A DNA stretch of 64,000 nucleotides, taken from the NCBI GenBank assembly GCA_038532435.1, contig JBCBAP010000001.1, positions 176,865 to 240,864 of the forward strand. Direction: 5' to 3'. The notes under the pieces were generated by a model that had not been told where the DNA came from, did no database searches, and was given only the letters and a program-made list of their open reading frames with translations. Origin of the DNA: JBCBAP01 sp038532435. Lineage in GTDB: Bacteria; Pseudomonadota; Alphaproteobacteria; Rhodobacterales; Rhodobacteraceae. Every line of letters starts with the position of its first letter. Position 1 is the first letter of the stretch. The translations under genes and the position numbers were made by a program. Of the stretch, positions 9,179 through 18,424 are shown one piece after another.

Positions 9179-12100
9179 ATGCTGTTGCACCGCGCGGTTC
9201 TTTCTCAATCACAGCGCACTCCCCACGCACCCGCAATATTCTATGAAGGCGAGGTGTGGTCCTACCAAGACATTGTTGCGAAGGCGCGGTCAGTGGCCGC
9301 ATCTCTGCAATCGCGACAAGTGGCGCAAGGCGATCCCGTCGCGCTCGCGCAGCATGCAGGACCGGAGGCAGTCGCCGCGATCCTGGGCATCCACATGGCG
9401 GGTGGTGCCTATGTGCCCATCGACATCGACATGCCAGAGGTGCGCAGGGCGCGGACGTTCGAACAGAGCGGTTGCAAGGTCGCGGTCTTCGCCTCAGACG
9501 AGACTGACCCCCTGACCGTATTGCCGGAAGCGGTTCCGGTTTCGATGGCGGATCTCGAGGATGAGGGGCGATTTTCGGAGGTCGAAGACGGGGCCGACGA
9601 CGATCTTGCCTATATCATCTTCACCTCGGGAACGACTGGAACGCCGAAGGGTGTCGCCATCTCCCACGGTGCGGCCTGGAACACTATTGCGGATATCAAT
9701 GCCCGATGGAGCGTTGGCGCAACGGACCGTGCGCTTGCACTGTCTGCCCTGAGCTTTGACCTGTCGGTCTACGATATCTTCGGGCTGCTGTCGGTCGGTG
9801 GGGCGCTGGTTATCCCGCATCACAACCATCGGCGCGAGCCTGCCACATGGCTCAAACTCATGCAGGATCACCACGTCACGCTGTGGAACTCCGTTCCGGC
9901 GTTGATGGACATGGCGACGGCCTACCTCGACGGGGTGAACCCGCAGAAAGCTGACTTGCGTCTGGTCCTGATGAGCGGCGACTGGGTGCCGCTCGCCCTC
10001 CCGGATCGGGTGAAGCAGCTCTTCGGCGAGCCGACCGTGGTGGCTCTTGGGGGCGCAACAGAAGCGTCGATCTGGTCCAACTTCTTCGAGATCGAAGACG
10101 TCCCCAACGGCTGGAAGAGCATTCCCTACGGGCGCGCCCTGAGCGGCCAGAGCATGATCGTTCTCACGCCGGATCTGACTCAGGCGGCGGTCGGTGAGGA
10201 AGGAGAGCTCTTCATCGGAGGGCAAGGGCTCGCCCGCGAATACTGGAAAGATCCGAAACGAACTGCCGAAAGCTTCATCGACACCGATGCGTGGGGTCGG
10301 CTTTACCGGACCGGTGACCTCGGGCGCCTGCTGCCGTCGGGCGAACTGGAGTTTCTCGGCCGGCTCGACACCCAGGTCAAGGTCGGCGGGCATCGGATCG
10401 AACTTGGTGATGTCGAAGCAGCATTGCTCGAACACCCCGACGTTGGCGCGGCTGTGTGCAAGTTGGTCGCATCCGGTCGAAATCAGAGCGCGATTGCGGC
10501 CTTCATCGTGAGTAAGGACCGCGGAGCAATGGATGCGGACACGGTGATCCGTTTCGCCGCCGACCGCTTGCCCCATTATATGGTTCCAAGTAGCTGCGAT
10601 CTGATCGATGCGCTTCCCCTCACCCGAAACGGAAAAGTTGACCGGGCCGCCCTTCAGCCGTCGGTCCGTAGATCGGATGCGAAATCGGTCGATGACGACA
10701 TCTACCGGATCGTCGTCTCGGTGCTCGAGACAGAGGAAATCGGGGACGACGAGAACCTCTTCGATCTCGGCGCGCAATCTCTGTCCGCTGTTCGAATCCT
10801 TGCCCTTGTCAGGGATACGCTCGGCGTCGAGTTGCTTCTCAAGGATGTGTTCGAAAACCCGACGATTGGGCAGCTCCGGCAGCGGATTGCGGATGCCGGT
10901 CCGGCCAAGGCGCCGCGCAAGCGGGTGGCGGATTATCCACCCTCACCGCTTGCATCCTTCAATCAGGAGCAGGTGTGTTTCCTGTCATCCTTCTTCCCGC
11001 TCAACCGCGCCTACAATTTCCAGGCCACCGTGCGATTCCGCGGCGCGCTGGATGTGGCGCGTCTCGAGCAGGCAATCGATGCGGTCATCGAACGGCACGA
11101 AATGCTGCGGACGACGATCCACGCGGGGGAGGATGGATACACCTCGGTTATCCACCCGCCGTACCACCTTCCCATCGGGGTCCACGATCTCGTCGGACTG
11201 TCGGAGGACGCACAAATATCAAACCTGAATGCGTTGCTGGAAGCGACGTTGAACGGAACCTTCGATGTCGAGGTCCTGCCGCTGCTGAGATTTGAAGCGG
11301 TCAGGCTCGCCCCGGATGACTGGGTGCTCATCCAGATAGAACATCATGTCGTTCACGATGGGTGGTCGATCGGAAAGATCTGGGCGGAGATTCAGGAGAT
11401 CTACTCGGCCCTCTTGGAAGCCCGCGCACCCGTTCTGCCGGAGCTACCCCTGCAGTATCAGCAGTTTGTCGCCTGGCAGCGAGAGAACCTCTCGGGCGAG
11501 TACGGGCGTGAGGCCCTGCAGTTCTGGCGGGAGCATCTTGATGGCACGGACATGGAGGTGCGTCTGTCCCACGAACAGGCAGAGGCTGAGGTTATGGGCG
11601 GACATAATGTGCGTACCGAGATCTCCGCCGAGCGGTACGGACAGGTGCGCGAGGTCGCCGCACGGTACGGCGTCTCGGAGTTTGCGGTTCTCTTCTCGGT
11701 CTTCGGTCTCTTCATGTCCCGCCAGACCGGGGCGACTGACTTCTGTGTCGGTACAGCGACGAGCGCCCGGACCGAGCATGATATCGAACCGCTGATCGGC
11801 ATGATCGTGAACATCATTCCGGTCCGGGTTGCCCTGCAGGGGGCGACCTCGCTGTCCGGCTCGCTTGAGGCTGTTCACGGCTCCCTTCTGTCGGCGCTGC
11901 GGTATCAGGACACGCCGCTGTCGCTGATCGTGCGGGATCTCGGCCTGACCCAGTCGGAGGGGCGAAACCCCGTCTTCCAACATTGCTTCAGCTTCCACGA
12001 TTCCGCGATGCCGAGCTTCAAGCTCGGGGACGTTCAGGGCGAGATACACGAGGAGCAGAACCAGACGGCGAAGTTCGACCTCAACGCAATCGTCATCCCG

Positions 12101-12565
12101 CCCGGACCCACGCGGAGCGCGCGGCACGCGCGGGTCCTCTGGGAGTTCGCGGCCCGGTCCTTCACGCAGCAGCAGGCGGAATTTTTCGCACACGAGTACA
12201 TGTCCTTGCTCGACTCGGCGCTGGCGGATCCGGATCGCATGCTCCTGAACCCGGGTATGATGGGATTGACCGCCACCCGCAGCACCCCTGCGCGGCCGGC
12301 GGCCGCGGCGATGCCCATCGCTGCCGTTGCGAACGGTGGAGGGGACGGGATCTACACGGATGTTCTTCTCGACATCTTCAAGGACGTGCTGAAGTCCGAT
12401 GATATCGGGGTCGACACGAACGTGTTCGAATGCGGTTGCCATTCGCTCGCCGCGATCCGGGCCGCGGCGCTCTTCAAGCGAGAAACGGGAGAGGTCCTGA
12501 AGGTGCGCATCGTCTTCGACAATCCGACGGTCCGCGGGATGTCCAGCGCGCTCAGCGCACTGTAG
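9179..12565 (+). CDS. NRPS, A-PCP-C-PCP, predicted cysteine-activating
   Basis: About 1128 residues. The ATG at 9179 lies 10 bp after AGGAGG; a TTG at 9173 is a poorer start. Domains: adenylation ~10-490 (IIFTSGTTGTPKG, YRTGDLGRLL, NGKVDRAAL); carrier ~505-570 with Ser534 in LGAQSL; condensation ~595-1020 with the catalytic HHVVHDG near 722-728; second carrier ~1050-1125 (ECGCHSL). Pocket residues aligned by eye to GrsA numbering read D-L-Y-N-L-S-L-I-W, the known cysteine code of siderophore synthetases. The condensation domain has the ordinary HHxxxDG motif rather than the DxxxxDxxS of heterocyclization domains, so a thiazoline is not predicted from this protein. There is no thioesterase. 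Confidence 0.92.
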   Translation: MLLHRAVLSQSQRTPHAPAIFYEGEVWSYQDIVAKARSVAASLQSRQVAQGDPVALAQHAGPEAVAAILGIHMAGGAYVPIDIDMPEVRRARTFEQSGCKVAVFASDETDPLTVLPEAVPVSMADLEDEGRFSEVEDGADDDLAYIIFTSGTTGTPKGVAISHGAAWNTIADINARWSVGATDRALALSALSFDLSVYDIFGLLSVGGALVIPHHNHRREPATWLKLMQDHHVTLWNSVPALMDMATAYLDGVNPQKADLRLVLMSGDWVPLALPDRVKQLFGEPTVVALGGATEASIWSNFFEIEDVPNGWKSIPYGRALSGQSMIVLTPDLTQAAVGEEGELFIGGQGLAREYWKDPKRTAESFIDTDAWGRLYRTGDLGRLLPSGELEFLGRLDTQVKVGGHRIELGDVEAALLEHPDVGAAVCKLVASGRNQSAIAAFIVSKDRGAMDADTVIRFAADRLPHYMVPSSCDLIDALPLTRNGKVDRAALQPSVRRSDAKSVDDDIYRIVVSVLETEEIGDDENLFDLGAQSLSAVRILALVRDTLGVELLLKDVFENPTIGQLRQRIADAGPAKAPRKRVADYPPSPLASFNQEQVCFLSSFFPLNRAYNFQATVRFRGALDVARLEQAIDAVIERHEMLRTTIHAGEDGYTSVIHPPYHLPIGVHDLVGLSEDAQISNLNALLEATLNGTFDVEVLPLLRFEAVRLAPDDWVLIQIEHHVVHDGWSIGKIWAEIQEIYSALLEARAPVLPELPLQYQQFVAWQRENLSGEYGREALQFWREHLDGTDMEVRLSHEQAEAEVMGGHNVRTEISAERYGQVREVAARYGVSEFAVLFSVFGLFMSRQTGATDFCVGTATSARTEHDIEPLIGMIVNIIPVRVALQGATSLSGSLEAVHGSLLSALRYQDTPLSLIVRDLGLTQSEGRNPVFQHCFSFHDSAMPSFKLGDVQGEIHEEQNQTAKFDLNAIVIPPGPTRSARHARVLWEFAARSFTQQQAEFFAHEYMSLLDSALADPDRMLLNPGMMGLTATRSTPARPAAAAMPIAAVANGGGDGIYTDVLLDIFKDVLKSDDIGVDTNVFECGCHSLAAIRAAALFKRETGEVLKVRIVFDNPTVRGMSSALSAL

Positions 12566-12578
12566 CGCCGCACTAAGA

Positions 12579-12601
12579 GGGGCAGCGCGATGCGCTGCCC
12601 C
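12579..12601. terminator. Bidirectional hairpin between converging genes
   Basis: GGGGCAGCGC-GAT-GCGCTGCCCC is a perfect 10-bp stem with a 3-base loop between the end of the NRPS (plus) and the end of the carboxymuconolactone-decarboxylase-family gene (minus). It can serve both strands. Confidence 0.75.
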
Positions 12602-12613
12602 GGACGCAGGATG

Positions 12614-13033
12614 TTACTCGGCTGCGGTTGGCGTCTTGTGCGCAGCTTCTTCCGCTGCCAACACGTCGCGCATGGCTGCAAACGCGTTCAACGTTGCAGG
12701 GACACCTGAATAGATCACCGTCTGCATGATGACCTCCACGATCTCCTCCTTGGTCAGCCCGATATGAAGGCCGGCCTTGATGTGACCCTTGAGCTGGGAG
12801 GTCGCCGTCGATTTCGCGGCGAGTGCGGCGATCGCGGCAATCTCCCGGTCCCGCAAACTGATCCCCTCCCGCGCGTAGATGTCGCCGAAGGAAAACTCGC
12901 GAATGTACCGGCCAAGATCCGGCGCAAGATCGTGGAGCCACGTGTCGATCACGGCACCCGCGTTCGGGTCAAGCTGGCGCATGATCTCCTCGCCGCGCAT
13001 CGACCGGTCACGTCTCGTCTCTTTATCAATCAT
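12614..13033 (-). CDS. Carboxymuconolactone decarboxylase family protein
   Basis: A 139-residue all-alpha protein, with the family signature SLRDREIAAIAALAA followed by QLKGHIKAGLHIG and EEIVEVIMQT. AhpD-type members carry a CxxC pair; this one does not, so it is closer to the gamma-carboxymuconolactone-decarboxylase/YurZ branch. ATG at 13031-13033 with AGGAGA just upstream. It lies 57 bp after the DpgC-like gene and probably shares its transcript, so it may process the ring or acid product of that enzyme. The reaction is unknown. Confidence 0.8.
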   Translation of the reverse strand: MIDKETRRDRSMRGEEIMRQLDPNAGAVIDTWLHDLAPDLGRYIREFSFGDIYAREGISLRDREIAAIAALAAKSTATSQLKGHIKAGLHIGLTKEEIVEVIMQTVIYSGVPATLNAFAAMRDVLAAEEAAHKTPTAAE

Positions 13034-13090
13034 CGGCTTTCTCCTGTTGTGAGGATGCTGTTGTGCAACTGTGTGAGCTTTCGGGAGCGC

Positions 13091-14476
13091 TCAGGCAGCG
13101 CGGTTTCTCGATGTCCAGAACCGTTCGAGGTTGCCGATCAGTTGAGGGCTGAAATGGCAATCGGCCTCGGCCCTGGCGTAAAAGGCGAGGTATTGTCTGA
13201 ACTGATCCAGGGTCTCCTGTCCGATCCGCAGACCTCGCCGGTTTGCCACCGCACTGACTGCTCCGGACTCAAGGAACCGGTCTGCAGCAGCTATCGCTGC
13301 AGCCTCGGTCTGTCCCGCAGGCACGACCTCGTCACACACGCGCAATCCCTCGTCGGAGGCGCACTCGATGCGCCGTTCGGACTGGATGGCCTGACGCGCG
13401 ATTCGATCCCCGACGAACCGCCAGAGCCTGCCGTTGGCAAATCCCGGAACGATCCCCTCCTTCCGGGCCGGCAGGGTCATATAGGCCCGGTCCGAGGCGA
13501 CAACATAGTCGCAGACGAGGAGCAGTTGGCAGGCCCCGCCAATCGCGAAGCCGTCAACCTGCGCGACCCATGGCTTTTCCAGCGTTTCGCCGGTGATCTC
13601 GTCGGGAGAGGTCAGCGTCGACGCAAGCCCCCGGTACATCTTGTTCACGAACCCGCACTCGCGCTTGATGTACCAGCGGAACGGGATCTTGCCTTCATAG
13701 AGATGCGTAAGGTTGATGCCGGATCCAAAGATCCGCTGGCCCTCATATTTGCGATGCGCGACCCTCGCGCCGCGCAGGATGCACGCGCGGCTCGCGCGGT
13801 CCATGAGCGCGAGATCGACCGCGAACTCCAGCGCGTCGAGCGTGCTGTCATCCTCCGCATTGAGGAACCGGGTGTTTTTAAGGGTGACGACCGACATCTC
13901 GCCAATGCGCTCCAGCGTCGCCCCGCCAAGGTCCACCCGTCCGCAGCGGACATAGCGGGGCAGCAGCTCGATGGATTCCGGTCTTGGCAGCAGATGGCCA
14001 TGGCAGAAGTGCGTTCCCGCCGCGGGATCGGCGATGATATGGTTCAGGAGGAGACCTTCGTCGATCTCATACCCCTCCTTGTGGGCCTGCGCGCGGCCTG
14101 CGTCTGCCTCCAGAAGCTGCGCGGAGGGGACCAGCCCCGGCACGAGAGATCTCACCGAACTGATGACCTCGTCGATGTAGACGAACTTCGTCAGGTTGGC
14201 GGTCGCGCGCCGGTAGAGCGTCGCCGCATGCGCGCTCAGAAACGACACCCGAGCGTTTCTGGCGGACACCATGTAGTGGTGCGCGAGCTTGGCCTCCGCA
14301 TCTGTCCTGGCAGGTTTCTCCGGCAGTCTTCCGATCCGATCGTGCACATCCCGCCAAAGCTTCGAGAAGACGCGGACATCCAGGTCAAACTCTCCCGAGA
14401 GAGGTGGGATTTCAAACATTCCGGGCTGTGCTGATACGGGGCTGGCGATCTCTAATGCAATGCTCACACTGTCCAT
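13091..14476 (-). CDS. DpgC-like enoyl-CoA hydratase-fold dioxygenase
   Basis: A 461-residue protein with an N-terminal helical domain (~1-195) and a C-terminal crotonase fold, including the oxyanion region GFAIGGACQLLLVCDYVVAS and LPARKEGIVPGFANGRL. That architecture and these motifs match DpgC, the cofactor-free dioxygenase that converts 3,5-dihydroxyphenylacetyl-CoA to the 2-oxoacid in glycopeptide biosynthesis. Ordinary enoyl-CoA hydratases are only ~260 residues. No DpgA type III PKS is visible, so the acyl-CoA substrate is unknown. ATG at 14474-14476 with GAGGGAG upstream. First gene of a two-gene leftward unit, divergent from the E1/E2 genes. Confidence 0.82.
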   Translation of the reverse strand: MDSVSIALEIASPVSAQPGMFEIPPLSGEFDLDVRVFSKLWRDVHDRIGRLPEKPARTDAEAKLAHHYMVSARNARVSFLSAHAATLYRRATANLTKFVYIDEVISSVRSLVPGLVPSAQLLEADAGRAQAHKEGYEIDEGLLLNHIIADPAAGTHFCHGHLLPRPESIELLPRYVRCGRVDLGGATLERIGEMSVVTLKNTRFLNAEDDSTLDALEFAVDLALMDRASRACILRGARVAHRKYEGQRIFGSGINLTHLYEGKIPFRWYIKRECGFVNKMYRGLASTLTSPDEITGETLEKPWVAQVDGFAIGGACQLLLVCDYVVASDRAYMTLPARKEGIVPGFANGRLWRFVGDRIARQAIQSERRIECASDEGLRVCDEVVPAGQTEAAAIAAADRFLESGAVSAVANRRGLRIGQETLDQFRQYLAFYARAEADCHFSPQLIGNLERFWTSRNRAA

Positions 14477-14763
14477 AAAGGCTCCCTCGGGACAACTCTG
14501 GATTGCATCTTATGCGTGCTTAGATATCATGTCACTCTCTTTTTAGTTGTGTTAGACAGTGTATGAGGTTGGTCGAATCTGGGGAGTACCTGATGTCTGA
14601 TCGCACATCACGTGAAGGGCGTGCGGCGTCGGCGGAGCCAGCGAACGGTTCGAAACGGCGCTGAATGACCAGCCATTTGGAGTGATGGTCAGAGCGGGTT
14701 TCGGCTCCAATCCACACGCGCACGCATTGCAACCAAACTGATTGCCGAACATGGGGGTTCACA

Positions 14764-16803
14764 GTGCTGATACATCCGACGCCAGGCCTGGAGCCTGATC
14801 AGTTTCCGCAGTCCGACTGGAAGCGGCTCGTCGATCTGCTGCTGCTTTCGCGACGGCTCGATGAGGTCGAGGAGACTGAGTTGGCCCCGGCGAAAGAGAT
14901 CTTCTACCAGTTCTCCGCACGGGGTCACGACATGGCTCAGATCATGTTGGGTCTGCGGATCGACGATCCGAACGATGCAGTGTCCGGGTACTATCGCTCC
15001 CGTCCCATGTTGTTGCCGCTTGGGGTCGCGCCGGAAGAGATGTTGCGATCCGCGCTCGGTCGGGAAGGGGGCTATTCGAGTGGCCGGGACATCGGTGTCG
15101 TCTTCAACCGGATGTCAGACACCCAACCGCACGTCCTCCCGATGGCGGGCGGCGTCGGGGCCCAGTTCACTCCCGCCCTCGGCTATGCGCAGGCGATCAA
15201 GTACTATCGGGACACACTTGGAGATACGGGCTACGACAGCGCGATTGCGGTTGCCGCGGGCGGAGATGGATCTGTTGCGTCCAACGGATTCTGGTCGGCG
15301 CTTACCGGGGCAACGACGCTTGAGGTGCCGCTGCTCTTCTACATCGAGGACAATGGCTACGCGATTTCCGTGCCCTCATCCCTCCAGGTGCCCGATGGCG
15401 ACATCTCGACGAACTTGAGCGGCTGGCACGGGCTGGAGATCTTCTCCGGCAGCGGATCTGACCCGCTGGAGGCTCAGCAACTGACAGCCGGGGCCGTTGC
15501 CCATGTTCGGGAATCTAGAGCGCCCGCCTTGCTGCATCTTCGCGTCCCGCGGCTGCAGGGGCATAGCCTGCAGGACACCCAGGCCTACAAAGCCACGGAC
15601 TTGCTGGAACGTGAACGTGCGGACGATCCGCTGGCCCGGCTTCGCGCACTTCTGGAGGGGTCGATCCTCTCCACGCGTGACTGGGCGGCTGCCGAAACGC
15701 GAGCGCGGAATTTGGTTGATGAGGCACTCGAGATCGCAAGAGCGGCGCCGCTCCCGGACACGTCCTCTTTGCTCGCCCACGTCTATGGCACGGCTGAGAA
15801 GCCTTTGCGCAAGGTGTCGCCTTCGCAGGCGGACGGCCCGCGGATCAACATGGCAGACGCGGTGCGGCGTACCCTAGAACAGGAGCTTTCAGACAACGAA
15901 CGCGTCGTCGTGTTCGGTGAGGATGTCGGTCAAAAGGGCGGTATCCACGGTGTGACCGTTGGTCTTCAGGAGAGGTTCGGCGCGGAGCGGGTCTTCGACA
16001 CGCATCTGTCCGAGGAGGGGATCGTGGGTCGCGCCGTCGGGATGGCCCTTGCCGGTCTGATACCCGTGCCCGAGATCCAGTTCCGCAAGTATGCCGACCC
16101 CGCGATTGAGCAGATCAATGATTGCGGTACCTTGCGCTGGCGCACGTGCAACCGGGCAAGCGCGCCCATGGTCCTCCGCATGCCTGTCGGGTTCTCTCGC
16201 TGCGGCGATCCCTGGCACAGCCAGACGAACGAGGTGGCGTTTGTGCACAATCCCGGCTGGAAAGTCGCGGTGCCGTCGAACGCATCGGATGCGGCAGGCC
16301 TTCTGCGCACGGCACTGCGTGGGTGCGACCCGGTCGTGTTCTTCGAACACCGGATGCTTCTGGATAATGCGCACGCCCGACGGTCGTGGGATGGACCGGA
16401 CCATGTGGTCCCTTTCGGCAGTGCTGCGATGATCGCAAGCGGCGACGACCTGACCATTGTCACATGGGGGGCGATGGTCCAGCGGTGTGAGATCGCGTCG
16501 GAGGGGCGGTCGGTCGATGTGATCGATCTGCGCACCCTTGCCCCGTGGGACACGCAGACCGTCGTCGCGTCCGTGCGGAAGACCCATCGGTGCCTGATCG
16601 TCCATGAGGATCTGCGCGCGGCCGGATTTGGTGCCGAGATTGCTGCCGCCATATCCGAGGCCGCGTTTCTGGACATCGATGCGCCGGTGACACGAGTGAC
16701 GATGCCGGACGTTCCGAGCCCGCACAGCCCGATCCTCCTCAACGAGGCGGTTCCGTCCGTTGAACGGATCCGCCAGGCCATTGACGATCTCATCGGGTTC
16801 TGA
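14764..16803 (+). CDS. 2-oxoacid dehydrogenase E1, fused alpha and beta subunits
   Basis: A 679-residue fusion. The N-terminal half (~20-330) is the E1 alpha thiamine-diphosphate domain, with the GDGSVASNGF...IEDNGYA binding motif at ~168-205. The C-terminal half (~350-675) is the transketolase-like beta part (VFGEDVGQKGG, FDTHLSEEGIVG, HSQTNE). GTG at 14764 with GGGGG about 6 bp upstream. It should decarboxylate a 2-oxoacid onto the lipoyl group of the adjacent E2. The fused layout is common in branched-chain-like complexes, but the substrate cannot be fixed from sequence. Location inside the NRPS/PKS locus suggests supply of an acyl-CoA precursor. Confidence 0.88.
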   Translation: MLIHPTPGLEPDQFPQSDWKRLVDLLLLSRRLDEVEETELAPAKEIFYQFSARGHDMAQIMLGLRIDDPNDAVSGYYRSRPMLLPLGVAPEEMLRSALGREGGYSSGRDIGVVFNRMSDTQPHVLPMAGGVGAQFTPALGYAQAIKYYRDTLGDTGYDSAIAVAAGGDGSVASNGFWSALTGATTLEVPLLFYIEDNGYAISVPSSLQVPDGDISTNLSGWHGLEIFSGSGSDPLEAQQLTAGAVAHVRESRAPALLHLRVPRLQGHSLQDTQAYKATDLLERERADDPLARLRALLEGSILSTRDWAAAETRARNLVDEALEIARAAPLPDTSSLLAHVYGTAEKPLRKVSPSQADGPRINMADAVRRTLEQELSDNERVVVFGEDVGQKGGIHGVTVGLQERFGAERVFDTHLSEEGIVGRAVGMALAGLIPVPEIQFRKYADPAIEQINDCGTLRWRTCNRASAPMVLRMPVGFSRCGDPWHSQTNEVAFVHNPGWKVAVPSNASDAAGLLRTALRGCDPVVFFEHRMLLDNAHARRSWDGPDHVVPFGSAAMIASGDDLTIVTWGAMVQRCEIASEGRSVDVIDLRTLAPWDTQTVVASVRKTHRCLIVHEDLRAAGFGAEIAAAISEAAFLDIDAPVTRVTMPDVPSPHSPILLNEAVPSVERIRQAIDDLIGF

Positions 16804-16806
16804 CCG

Positions 16807-17916
16807 GTGATCGATGTCATCGTTCCCCCAGAGCAGACCGGCTCCGCCTGCAGGGTCGTCCGCCTGCTCGCGGACCGGGGAGACAAGATCGCGGCCGACG
16901 AGGTGATCTGTGAGGTTGAGACCGACAAGCTTGTCTTCGAGGTTTCGTCACCCGCAAGCGGCTGGATCGCCGAACTGCTCGTGAACGAAGGGGACGCCGC
17001 CGATCCTGGGGCGGTCATCGCCCGGGTGTCGTCTGACAGACCCACCCACGAGGGGGATGCGCTCCGTTCGGAACCGAGATGTGCTCCGTCAGTCAGGAGG
17101 GCAGTCGAACAGGCGGGCCTTGATCTGAATACCATCACCGGCACCGGCAAGAACGGTCGCGTGACGCTGGTCGATGTCGAACGGGCGCAAGGCGAGACGG
17201 GAGTCCCATCCGAGCTGCCTGCGAGGGTCGTGCCGCACAGTCCCCGACGTCTCGCCATGTCCCGCAACATGACCGAGGCTCTGCGGACCGCTCCCCACGT
17301 GACGGCACTGGTCGAGGCAGACTTCACTGCGGTGGCCACCCACCTTAGTGATCACCGGAATAGCTTTGCTGAAAGAGGCGTGAAGCTCACCTACACGAGC
17401 TACATCGTCGCCGCCGTTGCACGAGCGATGGAGCAGGTGCCGGAGGTGAACAGCCGCTGGACAGCCCACGCACTCGAAGTCTTTGAGGATGTGAACGTGG
17501 GCGTCGCCGTTGATCTCGACGGCTCTGGCGTCATGGTCCCGGTCCTGCACCGCGTCACCAACCTGTCGTTCGAAACGATTGCCGAACGCGTCGATGCGCT
17601 GACCGGTCGAGCGGATGGAGGGTCGTTTGACGCCCAGGAGTGCGTGAACGCAACATTTACCATCTCAAATCACGGCGCTCTCGGAACGCTCACGGCATCC
17701 CCTATCATCATCCACGGCGGCCTGTCCGCGATCCTTGGCATCGGCAAGGTCGAGAAGCGTGCTGTTGTGAGGTCAACGCCCGGCAGGGAGGATCGCATCG
17801 AGATCCGCCCGATGAGCTACGTGACGCTCACGATCGATCACCGCGCGCTGGACGCCTCCCACGCCAATGCCTGGCTGAGCGCCTTTGTCGACGCGCTCGA
17901 AGGCGCCGACTGGTAG
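16807..17916 (+). CDS. Dihydrolipoamide acyltransferase E2 of the 2-oxoacid dehydrogenase
   Basis: A 369-residue E2. The lipoyl domain is at ~1-76, with the lipoylated lysine in EVETDKLVFEV near residue 39. A peripheral-subunit-binding domain is at ~95-135 (SVRRAVEQAGLDLNTITGTGKNG). The catalytic acyltransferase domain ends in DHRALDAS, keeping the catalytic His and Asp but with Ala in place of the usual Gly. GTG at 16807 follows the E1 stop by 3 bp, so the two are one operon. No E3 (dihydrolipoamide dehydrogenase) is present, so the complex must borrow a housekeeping E3. Confidence 0.9.
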   Translation: MIDVIVPPEQTGSACRVVRLLADRGDKIAADEVICEVETDKLVFEVSSPASGWIAELLVNEGDAADPGAVIARVSSDRPTHEGDALRSEPRCAPSVRRAVEQAGLDLNTITGTGKNGRVTLVDVERAQGETGVPSELPARVVPHSPRRLAMSRNMTEALRTAPHVTALVEADFTAVATHLSDHRNSFAERGVKLTYTSYIVAAVARAMEQVPEVNSRWTAHALEVFEDVNVGVAVDLDGSGVMVPVLHRVTNLSFETIAERVDALTGRADGGSFDAQECVNATFTISNHGALGTLTASPIIIHGGLSAILGIGKVEKRAVVRSTPGREDRIEIRPMSYVTLTIDHRALDASHANAWLSAFVDALEGADW

Positions 17917-18424
17917 CCCCTTAAGCGCTTGTCGTGCTGCCAAGCGCTTTGTGTGGGGTAGCATGACAGTGCAACTGGTCGGTAGGCCTTGGCGGTGAAA
18001 GATCTGGTGAGCGGAGACCCGTTCAAATGTGAATGAGTCTCCCAGTTCGTACGTTCCACTGATCACCAAGGACGTCCTCGGTACTCCGGTTCGGAACCGT
18101 GAGGCGGTCGTCCGCGGGTAATTGACCTGACGATCAGGTTGGCGTGTTGATCGAGTCAAATTCGGGATGGGAGTGTTCTTATCGATCATGAGGGGTAGAG
18201 CGATGGTGCCGCACGTGAGTGCGTATTCTACGCTGGTCGCTGACCTCAACACATCATGATCGTAGTTTTGATACTCATGCGGATGGGGGTCCTGTCTGAT
18301 CACCGTCAGGCATAGCTGGCTGAACCAATAGCCAACCACTTAAGATCGGAGCACAGGGTCGCGCGCAGCTATGTCCGACAGACTTGATCAGTCGAACCCG
18401 TTCAGCCTGTTCATGAAGATCCCC
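17917..18424. other. 508-bp stretch without a recognisable gene
   Basis: Lies between the E2 gene and the GlnT-like gene, which converge. It begins with a hairpin (17923-17949). A 188-residue minus-strand open frame crosses it and the end of E2 but has no recognisable motif or ribosome site. A 21-codon plus frame (18371-18436) is also unconvincing. It separates the biosynthetic locus from the methylamine genes; remnants of mobile DNA are possible but not demonstrated. Confidence 0.5.
17923..17949 (+). terminator. Hairpin downstream of the E1/E2 operon
   Basis: AAGCGCTTG and CAAGCGCTT form a perfect 9-bp inverted repeat with a 9-base loop, 7 bp after the E2 stop and followed by TTTGTG. It is a likely transcription terminator, though the T run is weak. 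Confidence 0.6.

Noticed and set aside
9179..12565. Heterocyclization domain expected after a cysteine A domain
   Set aside because: The condensation domain shows HHxxxDG, not DxxxxDxxS.
17773..18339. A 188-residue minus-strand frame after the E2 gene, possibly a transposase remnant
   Set aside because: No motif, no ribosome site and overlap with the E2 gene; I could not support a mobile-element call.
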